The notes beneath the pieces were generated by a model that saw only the letters and a list, made by a program, of their open reading frames with translations, was not told where the DNA came from and ran no database searches. Below are positions 15,307 to 23,946 of a stretch of DNA of 37,703 nt, in pieces. Position numbers and translations under genes: made by a program. How positions within the stretch are numbered: position 1 is the first letter of the stretch; every line of letters starts with the position of its first letter. Origin of the DNA: Bacteroidota bacterium (GTDB lineage Bacteria; Bacteroidota; Bacteroidia; NS11-12g; UBA955); NCBI GenBank assembly GCA_027621365.1, contig JAQCBH010000021.1:1-37703 (forward strand), read 5' to 3'.

Positions 15307-17736
15307 ATGAATAATACCATTCTTTATCTGATCCCCGCCCTCGGCGTTTTGGGCCTCATTGTGATGGCCATCAAGAGCGCATGGGTTGGCAAACAAGACG
15401 CAGGCGATGAAAAAATGCAAAACCTCGCCTCTAAAATTGCCAAAGGCGCTATGGCTTTCCTACGCGCTGAGTGGAAAGTGTTGAGTTACTTCGCTGTTGT
15501 AGGCGCCGTTTTGTTGGCCTACAGCGGTACCATCACCGAAGTCAATGGCCGCGCCATTCACTCCCACTGGTTGATTGCTGTCGCCTTCTTGATTGGCGCC
15601 TTCTTCTCAGCCACTGCGGGTTACTTCGGCATGAACATCGCCACCAAAGCGAACGTTCGCACGACTCAAGCTGCTAAAACAAGCTTGCCAAATGCCTTGC
15701 GCGTTTCCTTCAACGGAGGTACCGTAATGGGCTTGGGTGTAGCCGGTTTGGCTGTATTGGGTCTGGGCGGTTTGTTCATCGTCTTCTACAAAATGTTTGG
15801 TGAAGGCATGGGCGCCGAAGGTATGGAGCGTACCATCGAGGTATTGACCGGTTTCTCTTTGGGAGCCGAGTCTATCGCCTTGTTCGCCCGTGTGGGTGGT
15901 GGTATCTACACCAAAGCCGCTGACGTTGGAGCTGACTTGGTAGGTAAAGTTGAGGCAGGTATCCCTGAAGATGATCCCCGCAACCCTGCTACCATCGCCG
16001 ATAACGTAGGTGACAACGTAGGTGACGTGGCCGGTATGGGTGCCGACTTGTTCGGTTCTTATGTGGCGACCATTTTGGCTACCATGGTATTGGGCCGCGA
16101 AATCTCTGTTGAAGACAATTTCGGAGGCTTGTCTCCCATCTTGCTTCCCATGTTGATCGCTGGTTTGGGTATCGTGTTCTCCATCATCGGTACTTGGTTT
16201 GTGCGCATCAAAGGCGAAGACGGAAACGTGCAAAACGCCTTGAACATGGGCAACTGGTCTTCTATGATTTTGACCGGTATTTCTTGCTACTTCATCGTTG
16301 ATTGGATGCTTCCTGAAAGCATGACCTTGCGCGGTGTTACCTTCACCTCTGGTCAGGTTTATGGCGCTATCGTCTTAGGTTTGGTCGTTGGTGCTTTGAT
16401 GAGCATCGTTACCGAATATTATACGGCCATGGGCAAGCGCCCCGTGAACAGCATCATCAAACAGTCTGCTACGGGTCACGCGACCAACATCATCGGCGGA
16501 TTGGCCATCGGTATGGAATCAACTGTGATCCCCATTTTGGTCTTGGCTGCCGGTATTTACGGTTCTTTTGCTCTTGCTGGTTTGTACGGTGTAGCCATCG
16601 CGGCTGCAGGTATGATGGCTACTACAGCCATGCAGTTGGCCATCGACGCCTTCGGCCCCATCGCCGACAACGCGGGTGGTATTGCTGAAATGAGTGAATT
16701 GCCCGAAGAAGTTCGCGGCCGTACCGATATCTTGGATGCAGTAGGTAACACCACCGCTGCTACTGGTAAAGGCTTTGCCATCGCTTCTGCTGCTTTGACT
16801 TCATTGGCTTTGTTTGCCGCCTTCGTAGGCGTTGCAGGCATCGATAGCATTGACATTTACAAAGCCGACGTATTGTCTGGCTTGTTCATTGGCGCCATGA
16901 TTCCTTTCATCTTCTCTGCCTTGGCTATTGCTGCTGTTGGCCGTGCCGCTATGGATATGGTGAAAGAAGTTCGTCGCCAGTTCAAAGAAATCCCCGGTAT
17001 CATGGAGTACAAGGCTGAGCCTGAGTACGAAAAATGCGTAGAAATTTCTACCAAAGCCTCTATTCGCGAGATGTTGGCTCCTGGTGCCATTGCTTTGTTG
17101 TCACCTGTTTTGGTTGGTTTCTTGTTCGGACCTGAAGTATTGGGCGGCATGTTGGCCGGTATCACCGTTAGCGGTGTTTTGATGGGTATCTTCCAAAACA
17201 ACGCAGGTGGTGCTTGGGACAACGCTAAGAAATCTTTCGAAAAGGGTGTTGACATTGACGGAGAGACTTACTACAAGAAGTCTGAGCCCCATAAGGCCTC
17301 GGTTACCGGCGACACAGTGGGTGATCCTTTCAAAGACACCAGCGGTCCTTCTATGAACATCTTGATCAAATTGACTTCTATTGTTTCCTTGATCATTGCT
17401 CCTTATATCTCTGGTGCCGCCGCTGGTGAATGCCAGGACATGGAAGGCTGCGAGGCCAAGACCGAACAGTGCGACAGCAACATGGCTTGCGGTGCCCACA
17501 AGTGCATCGAAGAAGGCATGACCGCTGACCAGTGCAAAGCCAAGTGCGAAGCCATGGGCTGTTCTGAAGAGGAAATGGCAGCCTGCATGAGTCACTTCGA
17601 CTCAACGGGCGCTATGATTCCTTGCACCGACGCTTGCAAGCCTGCTAGCGAGAGCAAAAAGGATGAGAAAGATTGCTGCAAGAAAAAGAAAGAAGCTCCC
17701 AAAGCTTGCTGCAAAGACAAAGCTGAAAACGAGTAA
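15307..17736 (+). CDS. hppA: Membrane-bound ion-pumping pyrophosphatase (K+-dependent type) with Cys-rich C-terminal tail
   Basis: Couples hydrolysis of cytoplasmic PPi to H+ and/or Na+ export across the inner membrane. It has 809 residues; a core of about 700 with 16 expected helices is standard. The substrate site is clear: [11 protein letters not shown] and [23 protein letters not shown] (Ala484, Gly487) marks the K+-dependent subgroup; K+-independent enzymes have Lys and Thr there. Whether it moves Na+, H+ or both is not decided. Odd feature: from about residue 709 (base 17431) a 101-residue tail holds 15 Cys and many Lys/Glu, ending with CC pairs (DCCKKKK, ACCKDK). Membrane pyrophosphatases have exocytoplasmic C termini, so this tail should face the periplasm. 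Codon choice (many GGT, GCT, GTT, CGT) is more biased than in neighbours, suggesting high expression. Confidence 0.96.
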   Translation: MNNTILYLIPALGVLGLIVMAIKSAWVGKQDAGDEKMQNLASKIAKGAMAFLRAEWKVLSYFAVVGAVLLAYSGTITEVNGRAIHSHWLIAVAFLIGAFFSATAGYFGMNIATKANVRTTQAAKTSLPNALRVSFNGGTVMGLGVAGLAVLGLGGLFIVFYKMFGEGMGAEGMERTIEVLTGFSLGAESIALFARVGGGIYTKAADVGADLVGKVEAGIPEDDPRNPATIADNVGDNVGDVAGMGADLFGSYVATILATMVLGREISVEDNFGGLSPILLPMLIAGLGIVFSIIGTWFVRIKGEDGNVQNALNMGNWSSMILTGISCYFIVDWMLPESMTLRGVTFTSGQVYGAIVLGLVVGALMSIVTEYYTAMGKRPVNSIIKQSATGHATNIIGGLAIGMESTVIPILVLAAGIYGSFALAGLYGVAIAAAGMMATTAMQLAIDAFGPIADNAGGIAEMSELPEEVRGRTDILDAVGNTTAATGKGFAIASAALTSLALFAAFVGVAGIDSIDIYKADVLSGLFIGAMIPFIFSALAIAAVGRAAMDMVKEVRRQFKEIPGIMEYKAEPEYEKCVEISTKASIREMLAPGAIALLSPVLVGFLFGPEVLGGMLAGITVSGVLMGIFQNNAGGAWDNAKKSFEKGVDIDGETYYKKSEPHKASVTGDTVGDPFKDTSGPSMNILIKLTSIVSLIIAPYISGAAAGECQDMEGCEAKTEQCDSNMACGAHKCIEEGMTADQCKAKCEAMGCSEEEMAACMSHFDSTGAMIPCTDACKPASESKKDEKDCCKKKKEAPKACCKDKAENE

Positions 17737-17754
17737 TCCATTTTAGGATTGTAA

Positions 17755-17785
17755 TAAAAAAAGCCGCCCGAGGGCGGCTTTTTTT
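17755..17785. terminator. Strong bidirectional rho-independent terminator
   Basis: AAGCCGCCC (17761-17769) pairs with GGGCGGCTT (17772-17780), with an A-run on the left and a T-run on the right. It ends hppA on the plus strand and the DUF2200 transcript on the minus strand; the DUF2200 stop codon lies inside the right-hand tail. Confidence 0.92.
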
Positions 17786-18149
17786 ATGCTTGTCTCATGA
17801 CTTTTTCCAATGATTTGCCCTTGGCTAATTCATCGACGACCTTATCCAATCGCCGAATGTTTTGAGTCAATGGGTTCTCTATCTCCTCTACCCTATACCC
17901 ACAAATCAGGCCTGTTATCTGAAAGGCACCCACAGGAACTTGGGCCGTGGCAAACAAATCGGCAAAGCTTCGGGCATCGGTTTTCGCTGATTCCAATTCT
18001 TCTGGGCTGTAGCCCAAAAGCCAGGCAATGACGCAGTCCAATTCTTCGACGCTGCGGCCTTTCTTGGCCACCTTGTTCACGTAATGAGGATAGACCGATG
18101 AGAATTTCAGCTGGGCGATCTTCTCATCGGCATTTAGACGGGCTGCCAT
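17784..18149 (-). CDS. DUF2200 domain-containing protein
   Basis: A 121-residue cytoplasmic protein covering the complete DUF2200 family. Recognisable parts are FSSVYPHYVNKVAKKGRS near the N terminus, the central VIAWLLGYSPEEL, ITGLICGYRVEEIENPL, and the C-terminal helix RRLDKVVDELAKGKSLEKVM. No enzymatic motif is known to me and the function is unknown. It begins four bases after the stop of the VPS10-like gene, so it is probably cotranscribed with it, and it ends at the bidirectional terminator. There is no signal peptide. The ATG at 18149 is the natural start for the family. Confidence 0.9.
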   Translation of the reverse strand: MAARLNADEKIAQLKFSSVYPHYVNKVAKKGRSVEELDCVIAWLLGYSPEELESAKTDARSFADLFATAQVPVGAFQITGLICGYRVEEIENPLTQNIRRLDKVVDELAKGKSLEKVMRQA

Positions 18150-18153
18150 TCCC

Positions 18154-21100
18154 TTAGCGGAATATGACCGGGGTTGGGTAACCCTTGCTTCTCAAGGTAT
18201 CGATCAAACGCTCATAGGCCGATAAGCATGCGGCCATATCGCTGGAAAGCTGCTGCATTTGGGCTTCTGCTTGCTGCAAGGATAACACATGGTTCAAAGT
18301 AGGCCCATAGGTTGAACTCATGGCGTAATACATAACAGTTCCTACTCGCTCAGACAAACCTTCTGGAGTTTCAAACTCCTTGCTGGCCAGAGCACGATTG
18401 CCGTATACGGTCAATTCCATGGCCAAGCGCTGCTCATTGAGGGCCACGACAGCCTTCAATTGCTCTTTGTCTTCAGGTCGAAGAGCGTACTCCAAATTGC
18501 TCAACTCTTCCAAGCTTGATTTCAGTTCCTTCAGCAGACGCTCCATGCGGTTGAGTTCCATTCGAACCAATTTGGCTTTCTCTACAAAAGCACTGCGTTC
18601 CTCAGGATTCAGAGCCGCAGGCAAACTGGGCGTAAAAATGGGGCGTACCTCAAAAGAGTTTCCTGAAGCTAGAACAGTCCATTGACCTTTGTACAATTTC
18701 ATCAAATCAGCCACATACAGGCCAGGCTCCACAAAGGGCCCAGAACCAGGCTTGGCATTGATGGAACCTGGAAGTTCAGAGGGATCGGTATACCTCAAAT
18801 TCCAATTGATCTTTTTGATACCCACTCCACCTGAAACCGAAACCCAGGCCACAGACAGGGTTGATTCTGCTTGGCGAATGCGAACAAAATACTCGGGTTC
18901 TGTTTCGATAGACTCTGCGTATATGGAGTCTTTCGCGGGGTAAATCTGGGCCATTTTATCCGAGCTTCCGGCTTTTTCTCTCTCTTGGCGACGATCCTTG
19001 ATGCTCTTGAATTCATCGGCGTTGTAGAGGTAAATGCGAGCCCCGAATTCGGGATTGGGAGCGAAATAGCGGGTAGAACCCACGAATCCGTTTCCGGGTC
19101 TGCCCAAGGGCGAAGATTCCCCAAACAAATCGGCTTGCTCTACTGTGTAAATCAACGACCCTGCCTTGACGAACACTTCGCCTGTTTTGCTCGTACCTTG
19201 AGCTACTCCCGCTGATTCACGCAAGACGTGAAAGTCATCGCAGACGGCGAATCCGCGGCCAAAGGTAGCCACCACCAAATCGTCTTCGCGCTCCTGGAAA
19301 ACCATATCCTTGATGGCAATGGGGGGCAATCCGCCTGACCATTTGTTCCAAGATTTACCGCCATTGAAGCTGATGACCATGCCAAATTCGTTTCCAACCA
19401 GCAAGAGGTCTTTGTTCTTGTAATCTTCCAAGAAGCACTTCACGGGGGCGTCATTGGGCATGCCCTGAGTGATAGCGACCCACGTCTTACCCATATTCGT
19501 ACTCTTGTACACATAAGGCTTGTAATCGCCGCGGCGGTGGTTATCTAAGGCCACATAGAGGGTTTGGGCGTCAAATCTTGAGCTGTAAACAGCCGTCACA
19601 TAGGTATTGGCCGGTGCGCCAGGGAAATTTTGGCTGCAGGTCGTCCAATTCAAGCCTCCGTCAACCGTGTACCTCACAACCCCATCATCGGTGCCCGCAA
19701 ATAGGGTCAGCGAATCGTGGAAAGACTCCCACAAATAGGTAATGTTTCCGTAAATGCTGGTGCTCTGGTTCTTGGCCACCGCATCAATGCCCCAAACCTT
19801 GTCCATGATGGGCAGTTTGTTGCGGTCAATCTGCTGACTCAAATCACCAGAGATGGCTTTCCAAGAGTTGCCGCGATCAGGGCTGGTAAACACGCGGTTT
19901 GCCGCAAAATACAAGCGCGCGGGATTGTACCGAGAAATCAACAAAGGCGCATCCCAATTCCAGCGCAATGCGGGTTCATTGGGGCCTACATGGGGCTTGA
20001 TATCGACTTCTTCACCGGTCACTCGATCAAAACGAATCAAGCCTCCGTATTGCCATTGGGCATACACAATGTTCGGGTTGTAGGGATCAATTTGAGACTT
20101 GAAACCATCGCCACCCACCGTAACAAACCACTCTTCGTTGCCGATACCATTGTTGCTGTTGTTGCGGCTGGGGCCACCCAAGCTGTAATTGTCTTGGGTA
20201 CCACCATAGACGTAGTAGAAGGGCTCAGAATTGTCAACTGAGACGCGGTAGAACTGCGTAATGGGTAGATTGGACTTGAACACCCACTGAGCGCCCTCGT
20301 CAAAGGTCTCGTAAATGCCCCCGTCGCATCCAGCTATCCAATGCGAAGAGTTGCGAGGATCCACCCACAGAGCGTGGTTATCCACGTGTTTATAGGTTTC
20401 AGAAACGCGTTTGACGGTCTTACCGGCATCGTCTGAACCGTGCAAATAGGTATCCAAAATGAAGAGCTTTTCGCCATCGTTGGGATCCAAGACCAATTCC
20501 TGGTAGTAATTACCAGATGTTTGGTAAGCATTCTGCTTTTTCCAACTCTCTCCAAAGTTGGTCGACAAGTAAATTCCTCCTTTTTCGGCCGCTCCTTCGA
20601 CCATGGCGTAAATCCATCCTTTGTGATCGGCGGGCAAGGCCAAGGCAATGCGACCCAAATCGCCACCGGGCAGGCCACCACTGAGTTTTTTCCAGGTTTT
20701 GCCTCCGTCTTGAGAACGGTATACCGCCGACTCAGGGCCTCCACCCAGATAGGTATACTCGTGACGCATGCGCTGGTGATAAGCGGCATACAAGACGTTG
20801 TAATTGTTGGGGTCAATGTGGATCTCGTTGCAACCGGTGTACTCCGAAACCTGGTGAATCTGTTTCCAAGTCTCACCTCCATCTTCACTTTTGAACACGC
20901 CACGGTCACCGCCTTTGCTCCAAACCGGACCATAAGCGGCCGCGAACATGATCATGGGATCAGAGGGGTGAAAAGCCAAATTTCCAATGTGCTCGCTGGA
21001 TTTCAATCCAACCAAATGGAAGCTCTTACCGTCGTCTGAGCTTTTGTACAAACCATTTCCGTAGCCCACGCTGCGCTGGTTGTTATTTTCGCCTGTTCCC

Positions 21101-21417
21101 ACGAATACCTCATGGCGATTGTGAGGATTAAGAGCTACACAACCAATGCTTTGAGTGCCGTATCGATCAAAAATGGGATCGAACGTAGTGCCGTTGTTTA
21201 CGGTCTTCCAAACTCCGCCATAAGCCGTAGCTGTATAGTAAGTCGAAGGTTGCTCAGGATCTACAGCAAAATCAACCACTCGGCCACTGGTCTTGGCAGG
21301 CCCAATGTTTCTGAATTGAACTTGATTCAACAAGAGATTGGTCATGGAATCCTGGGACTGAGCGCTAACAGCAAGGGAAGCAAGGATCGAACCGACCAAA
21401 AACAGGCATTTTCTCAT
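18154..21417 (-). CDS. Large exported VPS10/sortilin-like beta-propeller protein (BNR repeats)
   Basis: A 1087-residue exported protein. The start at 21417 (MRKCLFLVGSILASLAVSAQ) gives a clean signal peptide; a longer frame to 21525 runs through the -7 box and is rejected. The N-terminal two thirds carry at least eight Asp-box type repeats (S-x-D-x-G-x-x-W), for example SEDGGETWKQI, SQDGGKTWKKL, SPDRGNSWKAI, TVDGGLNWTTC and SFNGGKSWNKW, as in sortilin-type ten-bladed propellers and xyloglucanase-like proteins. The rest (after about residue 760) is a beta domain followed by helical segments (ELNRMERLLKELKSSLEEL) that could form a coiled coil. I see no T9SS sorting domain, so it may remain in the periplasm or be exposed by another route. 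The function is unknown: protein binding or carbohydrate hydrolysis are options. DUF2200 follows after four bases. Confidence 0.88.
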   Translation of the reverse strand: MRKCLFLVGSILASLAVSAQSQDSMTNLLLNQVQFRNIGPAKTSGRVVDFAVDPEQPSTYYTATAYGGVWKTVNNGTTFDPIFDRYGTQSIGCVALNPHNRHEVFVGTGENNNQRSVGYGNGLYKSSDDGKSFHLVGLKSSEHIGNLAFHPSDPMIMFAAAYGPVWSKGGDRGVFKSEDGGETWKQIHQVSEYTGCNEIHIDPNNYNVLYAAYHQRMRHEYTYLGGGPESAVYRSQDGGKTWKKLSGGLPGGDLGRIALALPADHKGWIYAMVEGAAEKGGIYLSTNFGESWKKQNAYQTSGNYYQELVLDPNDGEKLFILDTYLHGSDDAGKTVKRVSETYKHVDNHALWVDPRNSSHWIAGCDGGIYETFDEGAQWVFKSNLPITQFYRVSVDNSEPFYYVYGGTQDNYSLGGPSRNNSNNGIGNEEWFVTVGGDGFKSQIDPYNPNIVYAQWQYGGLIRFDRVTGEEVDIKPHVGPNEPALRWNWDAPLLISRYNPARLYFAANRVFTSPDRGNSWKAISGDLSQQIDRNKLPIMDKVWGIDAVAKNQSTSIYGNITYLWESFHDSLTLFAGTDDGVVRYTVDGGLNWTTCSQNFPGAPANTYVTAVYSSRFDAQTLYVALDNHRRGDYKPYVYKSTNMGKTWVAITQGMPNDAPVKCFLEDYKNKDLLLVGNEFGMVISFNGGKSWNKWSGGLPPIAIKDMVFQEREDDLVVATFGRGFAVCDDFHVLRESAGVAQGTSKTGEVFVKAGSLIYTVEQADLFGESSPLGRPGNGFVGSTRYFAPNPEFGARIYLYNADEFKSIKDRRQEREKAGSSDKMAQIYPAKDSIYAESIETEPEYFVRIRQAESTLSVAWVSVSGGVGIKKINWNLRYTDPSELPGSINAKPGSGPFVEPGLYVADLMKLYKGQWTVLASGNSFEVRPIFTPSLPAALNPEERSAFVEKAKLVRMELNRMERLLKELKSSLEELSNLEYALRPEDKEQLKAVVALNEQRLAMELTVYGNRALASKEFETPEGLSERVGTVMYYAMSSTYGPTLNHVLSLQQAEAQMQQLSSDMAACLSAYERLIDTLRSKGYPTPVIFR

Positions 21418-21421
21418 ATGC

Positions 21422-21429
21422 CAAATATA
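21422..21429 (-). promoter_or_regulatory. -7 box four bases before the VPS10-like start codon
   Basis: TATATTTG on the minus strand is an exact TAnnTTTG, separated from the ATG at 21417 by only GCAT. The transcript should begin at or within a few bases of the ATG. A ten-base palindrome, CAGAATTCTG (21440-21449), lies just upstream where a -33 element or operator could be. Confidence 0.6.
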
Positions 21430-21464
21430 CAAAGTAGTACAGAATTCTGGATGCCTAGAAGGCC

Positions 21465-22682
21465 TCAAATATGGGTAGAAATACCTGTAAAAAAAGCCTC
21501 CAACTGCTTGGCCACCACTCGCCAAGCAAAACGTGTTTGCACCAATTCATACCCCTTGGCTCCAATCTCTTTGGCCTTGCTGGGCTCTTCCAATAGATCC
21601 AAAACCGATTGAGCAAATTCGCTAGAATCGCTGGCTAAGACGACTCCATCGCCCGATGCAATTCCCAAGCCAAAAAACCCAACGGAGGTGCAAACCACAG
21701 GCACTCCCATGCTCATGGCCTCCAGCACTTTGTTTTGGGTTCCGGCTCCCAATCGAAGGGGACTGACCAAAACATGTGCTTGAGCATAAGCCTCTGATAA
21801 ATCTTCTACAAAGCCTACCACTCGAATCGAATCAGAAGCTAAAGCGCGCACGGCTGAAACAGGCCTTTGCCCGGCAATGACAAACTCAGCCCTTGGCAAT
21901 TTCGCCGTGATTTGAGGCCAAATCTCAGCGGCAAACCACTGCACCGCATCGATGTTCGGAGCATAATCCATATTGCCCGTAAACAACACCGTTGGACGCT
22001 GAGAATGGTTCACTTTGGGTGAAAAGGACTGATCGTCCACCCCATTCGGCAAGAGGCCCAAACGCGACTCGGGCAATTGGCAGGTTTGAAGCAAATGATT
22101 TCGATCTTCTACCGAGCAGACCAGACTCAATGAAAATTGGGGCAACAAGCGCTGCTCCCATCTGTGCATACGCTTGTATTCCAAACGATTGAACAGACGC
22201 AAAACGGGATTTTTTGCATTTTCCATTCGGCGTTTCCAATACAAACTGAAGGCATCTGGCAGGTCCAAAACGGCATTTTCGGGTACCCGCTTGTCCAAAT
22301 ATTGCCCCATGCGAAGGTGCTGAACATGAATGGCATCAAAAGGTTGCAACAGGGTTCGATCCAAGCGTTTTTTGAAAGCCCTAGATTGAAAAAAGGCCAA
22401 TTGAAGCGGCTTGGACCCAAACAGCCCCAACAAGGCAGATGCATACGATTTGACCAAGGGTCGGTAGACCCAGTCTACACGAGCTAAAAGGAGCTTATCG
22501 CTTCCTTCGACTCGCATCGACTTCAACTGTTCCCCATAGGCGATGTCTTCGTGAGATTCAGCAATGGTCAACAAATGCAACTCGTGATGGGGAGCCAACT
22601 GCTTGGCCAGGTTGAAGATTTTCAATTTATCACCCCGATACGGCGGATAAGGCATCCTGTTGGCGACAAATAGTATCTTCAC
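21465..22682 (-). CDS. GT4-type glycosyltransferase
   Basis: A retaining glycosyltransferase of the GT-B fold, family 4-like, 405 residues, probably acting at the cytoplasmic face in exopolysaccharide or lipopolysaccharide assembly. The N-terminal FVANRMPYPPYRGDKLKIFNLAKQL-like opening (glycine loop with PPYRGDK) is typical of a subgroup resembling exosortase-linked transferases. The C-terminal half has PTVLFTGNMDYAPNIDAV, the loop LLPNGVD, and the nucleotide-sugar site GAGTQNKVLEAMSMGVPVV with its conserved Glu. The start is GTG at 22682 (VKILFVAN), supported by a -7 box five bases upstream; there is no room for an ordinary leader. Donor and acceptor are not predictable. It is divergent from the aminotransferase gene, with only 47 bases between them. 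Confidence 0.9.
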   Translation of the reverse strand: MKILFVANRMPYPPYRGDKLKIFNLAKQLAPHHELHLLTIAESHEDIAYGEQLKSMRVEGSDKLLLARVDWVYRPLVKSYASALLGLFGSKPLQLAFFQSRAFKKRLDRTLLQPFDAIHVQHLRMGQYLDKRVPENAVLDLPDAFSLYWKRRMENAKNPVLRLFNRLEYKRMHRWEQRLLPQFSLSLVCSVEDRNHLLQTCQLPESRLGLLPNGVDDQSFSPKVNHSQRPTVLFTGNMDYAPNIDAVQWFAAEIWPQITAKLPRAEFVIAGQRPVSAVRALASDSIRVVGFVEDLSEAYAQAHVLVSPLRLGAGTQNKVLEAMSMGVPVVCTSVGFFGLGIASGDGVVLASDSSEFAQSVLDLLEEPSKAKEIGAKGYELVQTRFAWRVVAKQLEAFFTGISTHI

Positions 22683-22686
22683 AGCA

Positions 22687-22694
22687 CAAAAATA
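22687..22694 (-). promoter_or_regulatory. -7 box for the glycosyltransferase gene
   Basis: TATTTTTG on the minus strand is an exact TAnnTTTG, four bases before the GTG start at 22682. It implies a leaderless or almost leaderless mRNA. It shares a 47-base intergenic region with the divergent box at 22719-22726. Confidence 0.6.
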
Positions 22695-22718
22695 CGGGCA
22701 ATTGACCGCCTGTTTCGG

Positions 22719-22726
22719 TATTTTTG
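22719..22726 (+). promoter_or_regulatory. -7 box for the aminotransferase gene
   Basis: TATTTTTG is an exact TAnnTTTG, three bases before the ATG at 22730. The possible -33 TTG at 22702-22704 is closer than usual. The predicted transcription start falls on or beside the start codon. Confidence 0.6.
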
Positions 22727-22729
22727 TGT

Positions 22730-23926
22730 ATGACCCGTCTCAGTCAACGCATAGCCGAAATCGTCGAAAGCCAAACCTTGGCCATGACAAAGAAAGCCAG
22801 AGAGCTCAAAGCCGCTGGCCGCGACATCATCAGCTTGAGCATTGGCGAGCCTGATTTTGACACCCCTGCGTTCATTTGCGAAGCCGCTCATGCCGCCGCC
22901 CAAAACGGGCATACCCACTACCCTCCCGTGGCTGGCATTCCTGAGCTTCGCTCGGCCATTTGCCAAAAACTGGAACGGGAAAACGGAGTCAACTTTTCTC
23001 CGGAGCAAATCATGGTCAGCAGTGGGGCCAAGCAAAGTTTGATCAATGCCGTTCTCGCTTTGGTCAATCCCGGCGACGAGGTCATACTTCCGGCCCCTTT
23101 CTGGGTCAGCTACCCCACCATGGTCCAATATGCGGGAGGCACTGTGGTTCCCATTGCAACCCAGGCGAGTTCTGATTTCAAAGCCAGCGCTGAGCAATTG
23201 GAAGCCGCCATCACGGACCGCACCCGATTGTTGATTTTCTCTTCCCCCTGCAATCCTTCTGGCTCGGTGATGACACAAGCTGAACTGGCTGCTTGGGCTG
23301 AAGTTTTGGAAAGACATCCGCAGGTATTCATCATCTCTGATGAAATCTACGAACACATCCAATACGGACAAAGCCACCAAAGCTTGGCCCAATTCGATTC
23401 TCTGAGAGATCGCTTGGCCATCGTAAATGGATTCAGCAAAGGCTACGCCATGACGGGTTGGAGACTCGGATATTTGGCAGGTCCCCAAGATTTGGTGCAG
23501 GCCTGTGACAAGATTCAAGGATTGTTCACCTCTGGTGCCAACTCTGTCGCTCAATGGGCCGGAGTAGCCGCCTTAACCGGCGATCAATCAGAGGTCAAGG
23601 CCATGTGCCAGACTTTTGAAACTCGTCGCAACTTGGTCTTGGACGAACTGAGGCAGATACCGAACCTCACCATACCCACGCCAGCCGGAGCCTTTTACGT
23701 TTTTCCAGACGTTCAAGCCTATTACGGCAAGAAAAGCCCTGAGGGACAAACCATCAGCAATGGCGATGACCTATGTTTGTATTTGCTGGAACAAGCTGGA
23801 GTAAGCTGTGTATCAGGTGCAGGTTTTGGTTCTCCCGAATGCATCAGACTCTCTTATGCCGCCAGTGAAGAATCTCTAAAACAAGCTTGTGTAAGATTGA
23901 AACAAGCCTTCGCCTCACTTTCCTAA
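22730..23926 (+). CDS. Pyridoxal phosphate-dependent aminotransferase, aspartate aminotransferase type
   Basis: A class I/II fold-type I aminotransferase, 398 residues, that most likely interconverts aspartate/2-oxoglutarate and oxaloacetate/glutamate in the cytoplasm. Motifs: LSIGEPDFDTP near the N terminus, GAKQSLINAV at the cofactor phosphate loop, SSPCNPSGSVM, ISDEIYEHIQYG with the PLP-binding Asp and Tyr, and the Schiff-base lysine in NGFSKGYAMTGWRLGY. The conserved C-terminal Arg is in ECIRLSYA. The start at 22730 (MTRLSQRI) fits the family; the in-frame Met at 22724 lies inside the -7 box. Aromatic or other substrates are possible, as aspartate aminotransferases of this subgroup are broad. 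Confidence 0.93.
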   Translation: MTRLSQRIAEIVESQTLAMTKKARELKAAGRDIISLSIGEPDFDTPAFICEAAHAAAQNGHTHYPPVAGIPELRSAICQKLERENGVNFSPEQIMVSSGAKQSLINAVLALVNPGDEVILPAPFWVSYPTMVQYAGGTVVPIATQASSDFKASAEQLEAAITDRTRLLIFSSPCNPSGSVMTQAELAAWAEVLERHPQVFIISDEIYEHIQYGQSHQSLAQFDSLRDRLAIVNGFSKGYAMTGWRLGYLAGPQDLVQACDKIQGLFTSGANSVAQWAGVAALTGDQSEVKAMCQTFETRRNLVLDELRQIPNLTIPTPAGAFYVFPDVQAYYGKKSPEGQTISNGDDLCLYLLEQAGVSCVSGAGFGSPECIRLSYAASEESLKQACVRLKQAFASLS

Positions 23927-23931
23927 ACCCT

Positions 23932-23939
23932 TACCTTTG
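23932..23939 (+). promoter_or_regulatory. -7 box between the aminotransferase and the sugar kinase
   Basis: TACCTTTG is an exact TAnnTTTG placed in the 20-base gap after the aminotransferase stop and seven bases before the kinase ATG at 23947. The kinase therefore seems to have its own promoter in spite of the close spacing. Confidence 0.6.
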
Positions 23940-23946
23940 TAAAGCA

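Noticed and set aside
15607-16233. 208-codon open frame on the minus strand
   Set aside because: Antisense to the highly conserved pyrophosphatase core; no independent evidence.
20440-21039. Paired 199-codon open frames on both strands near here
   Set aside because: Shadows of the VPS10-like gene in other frames.
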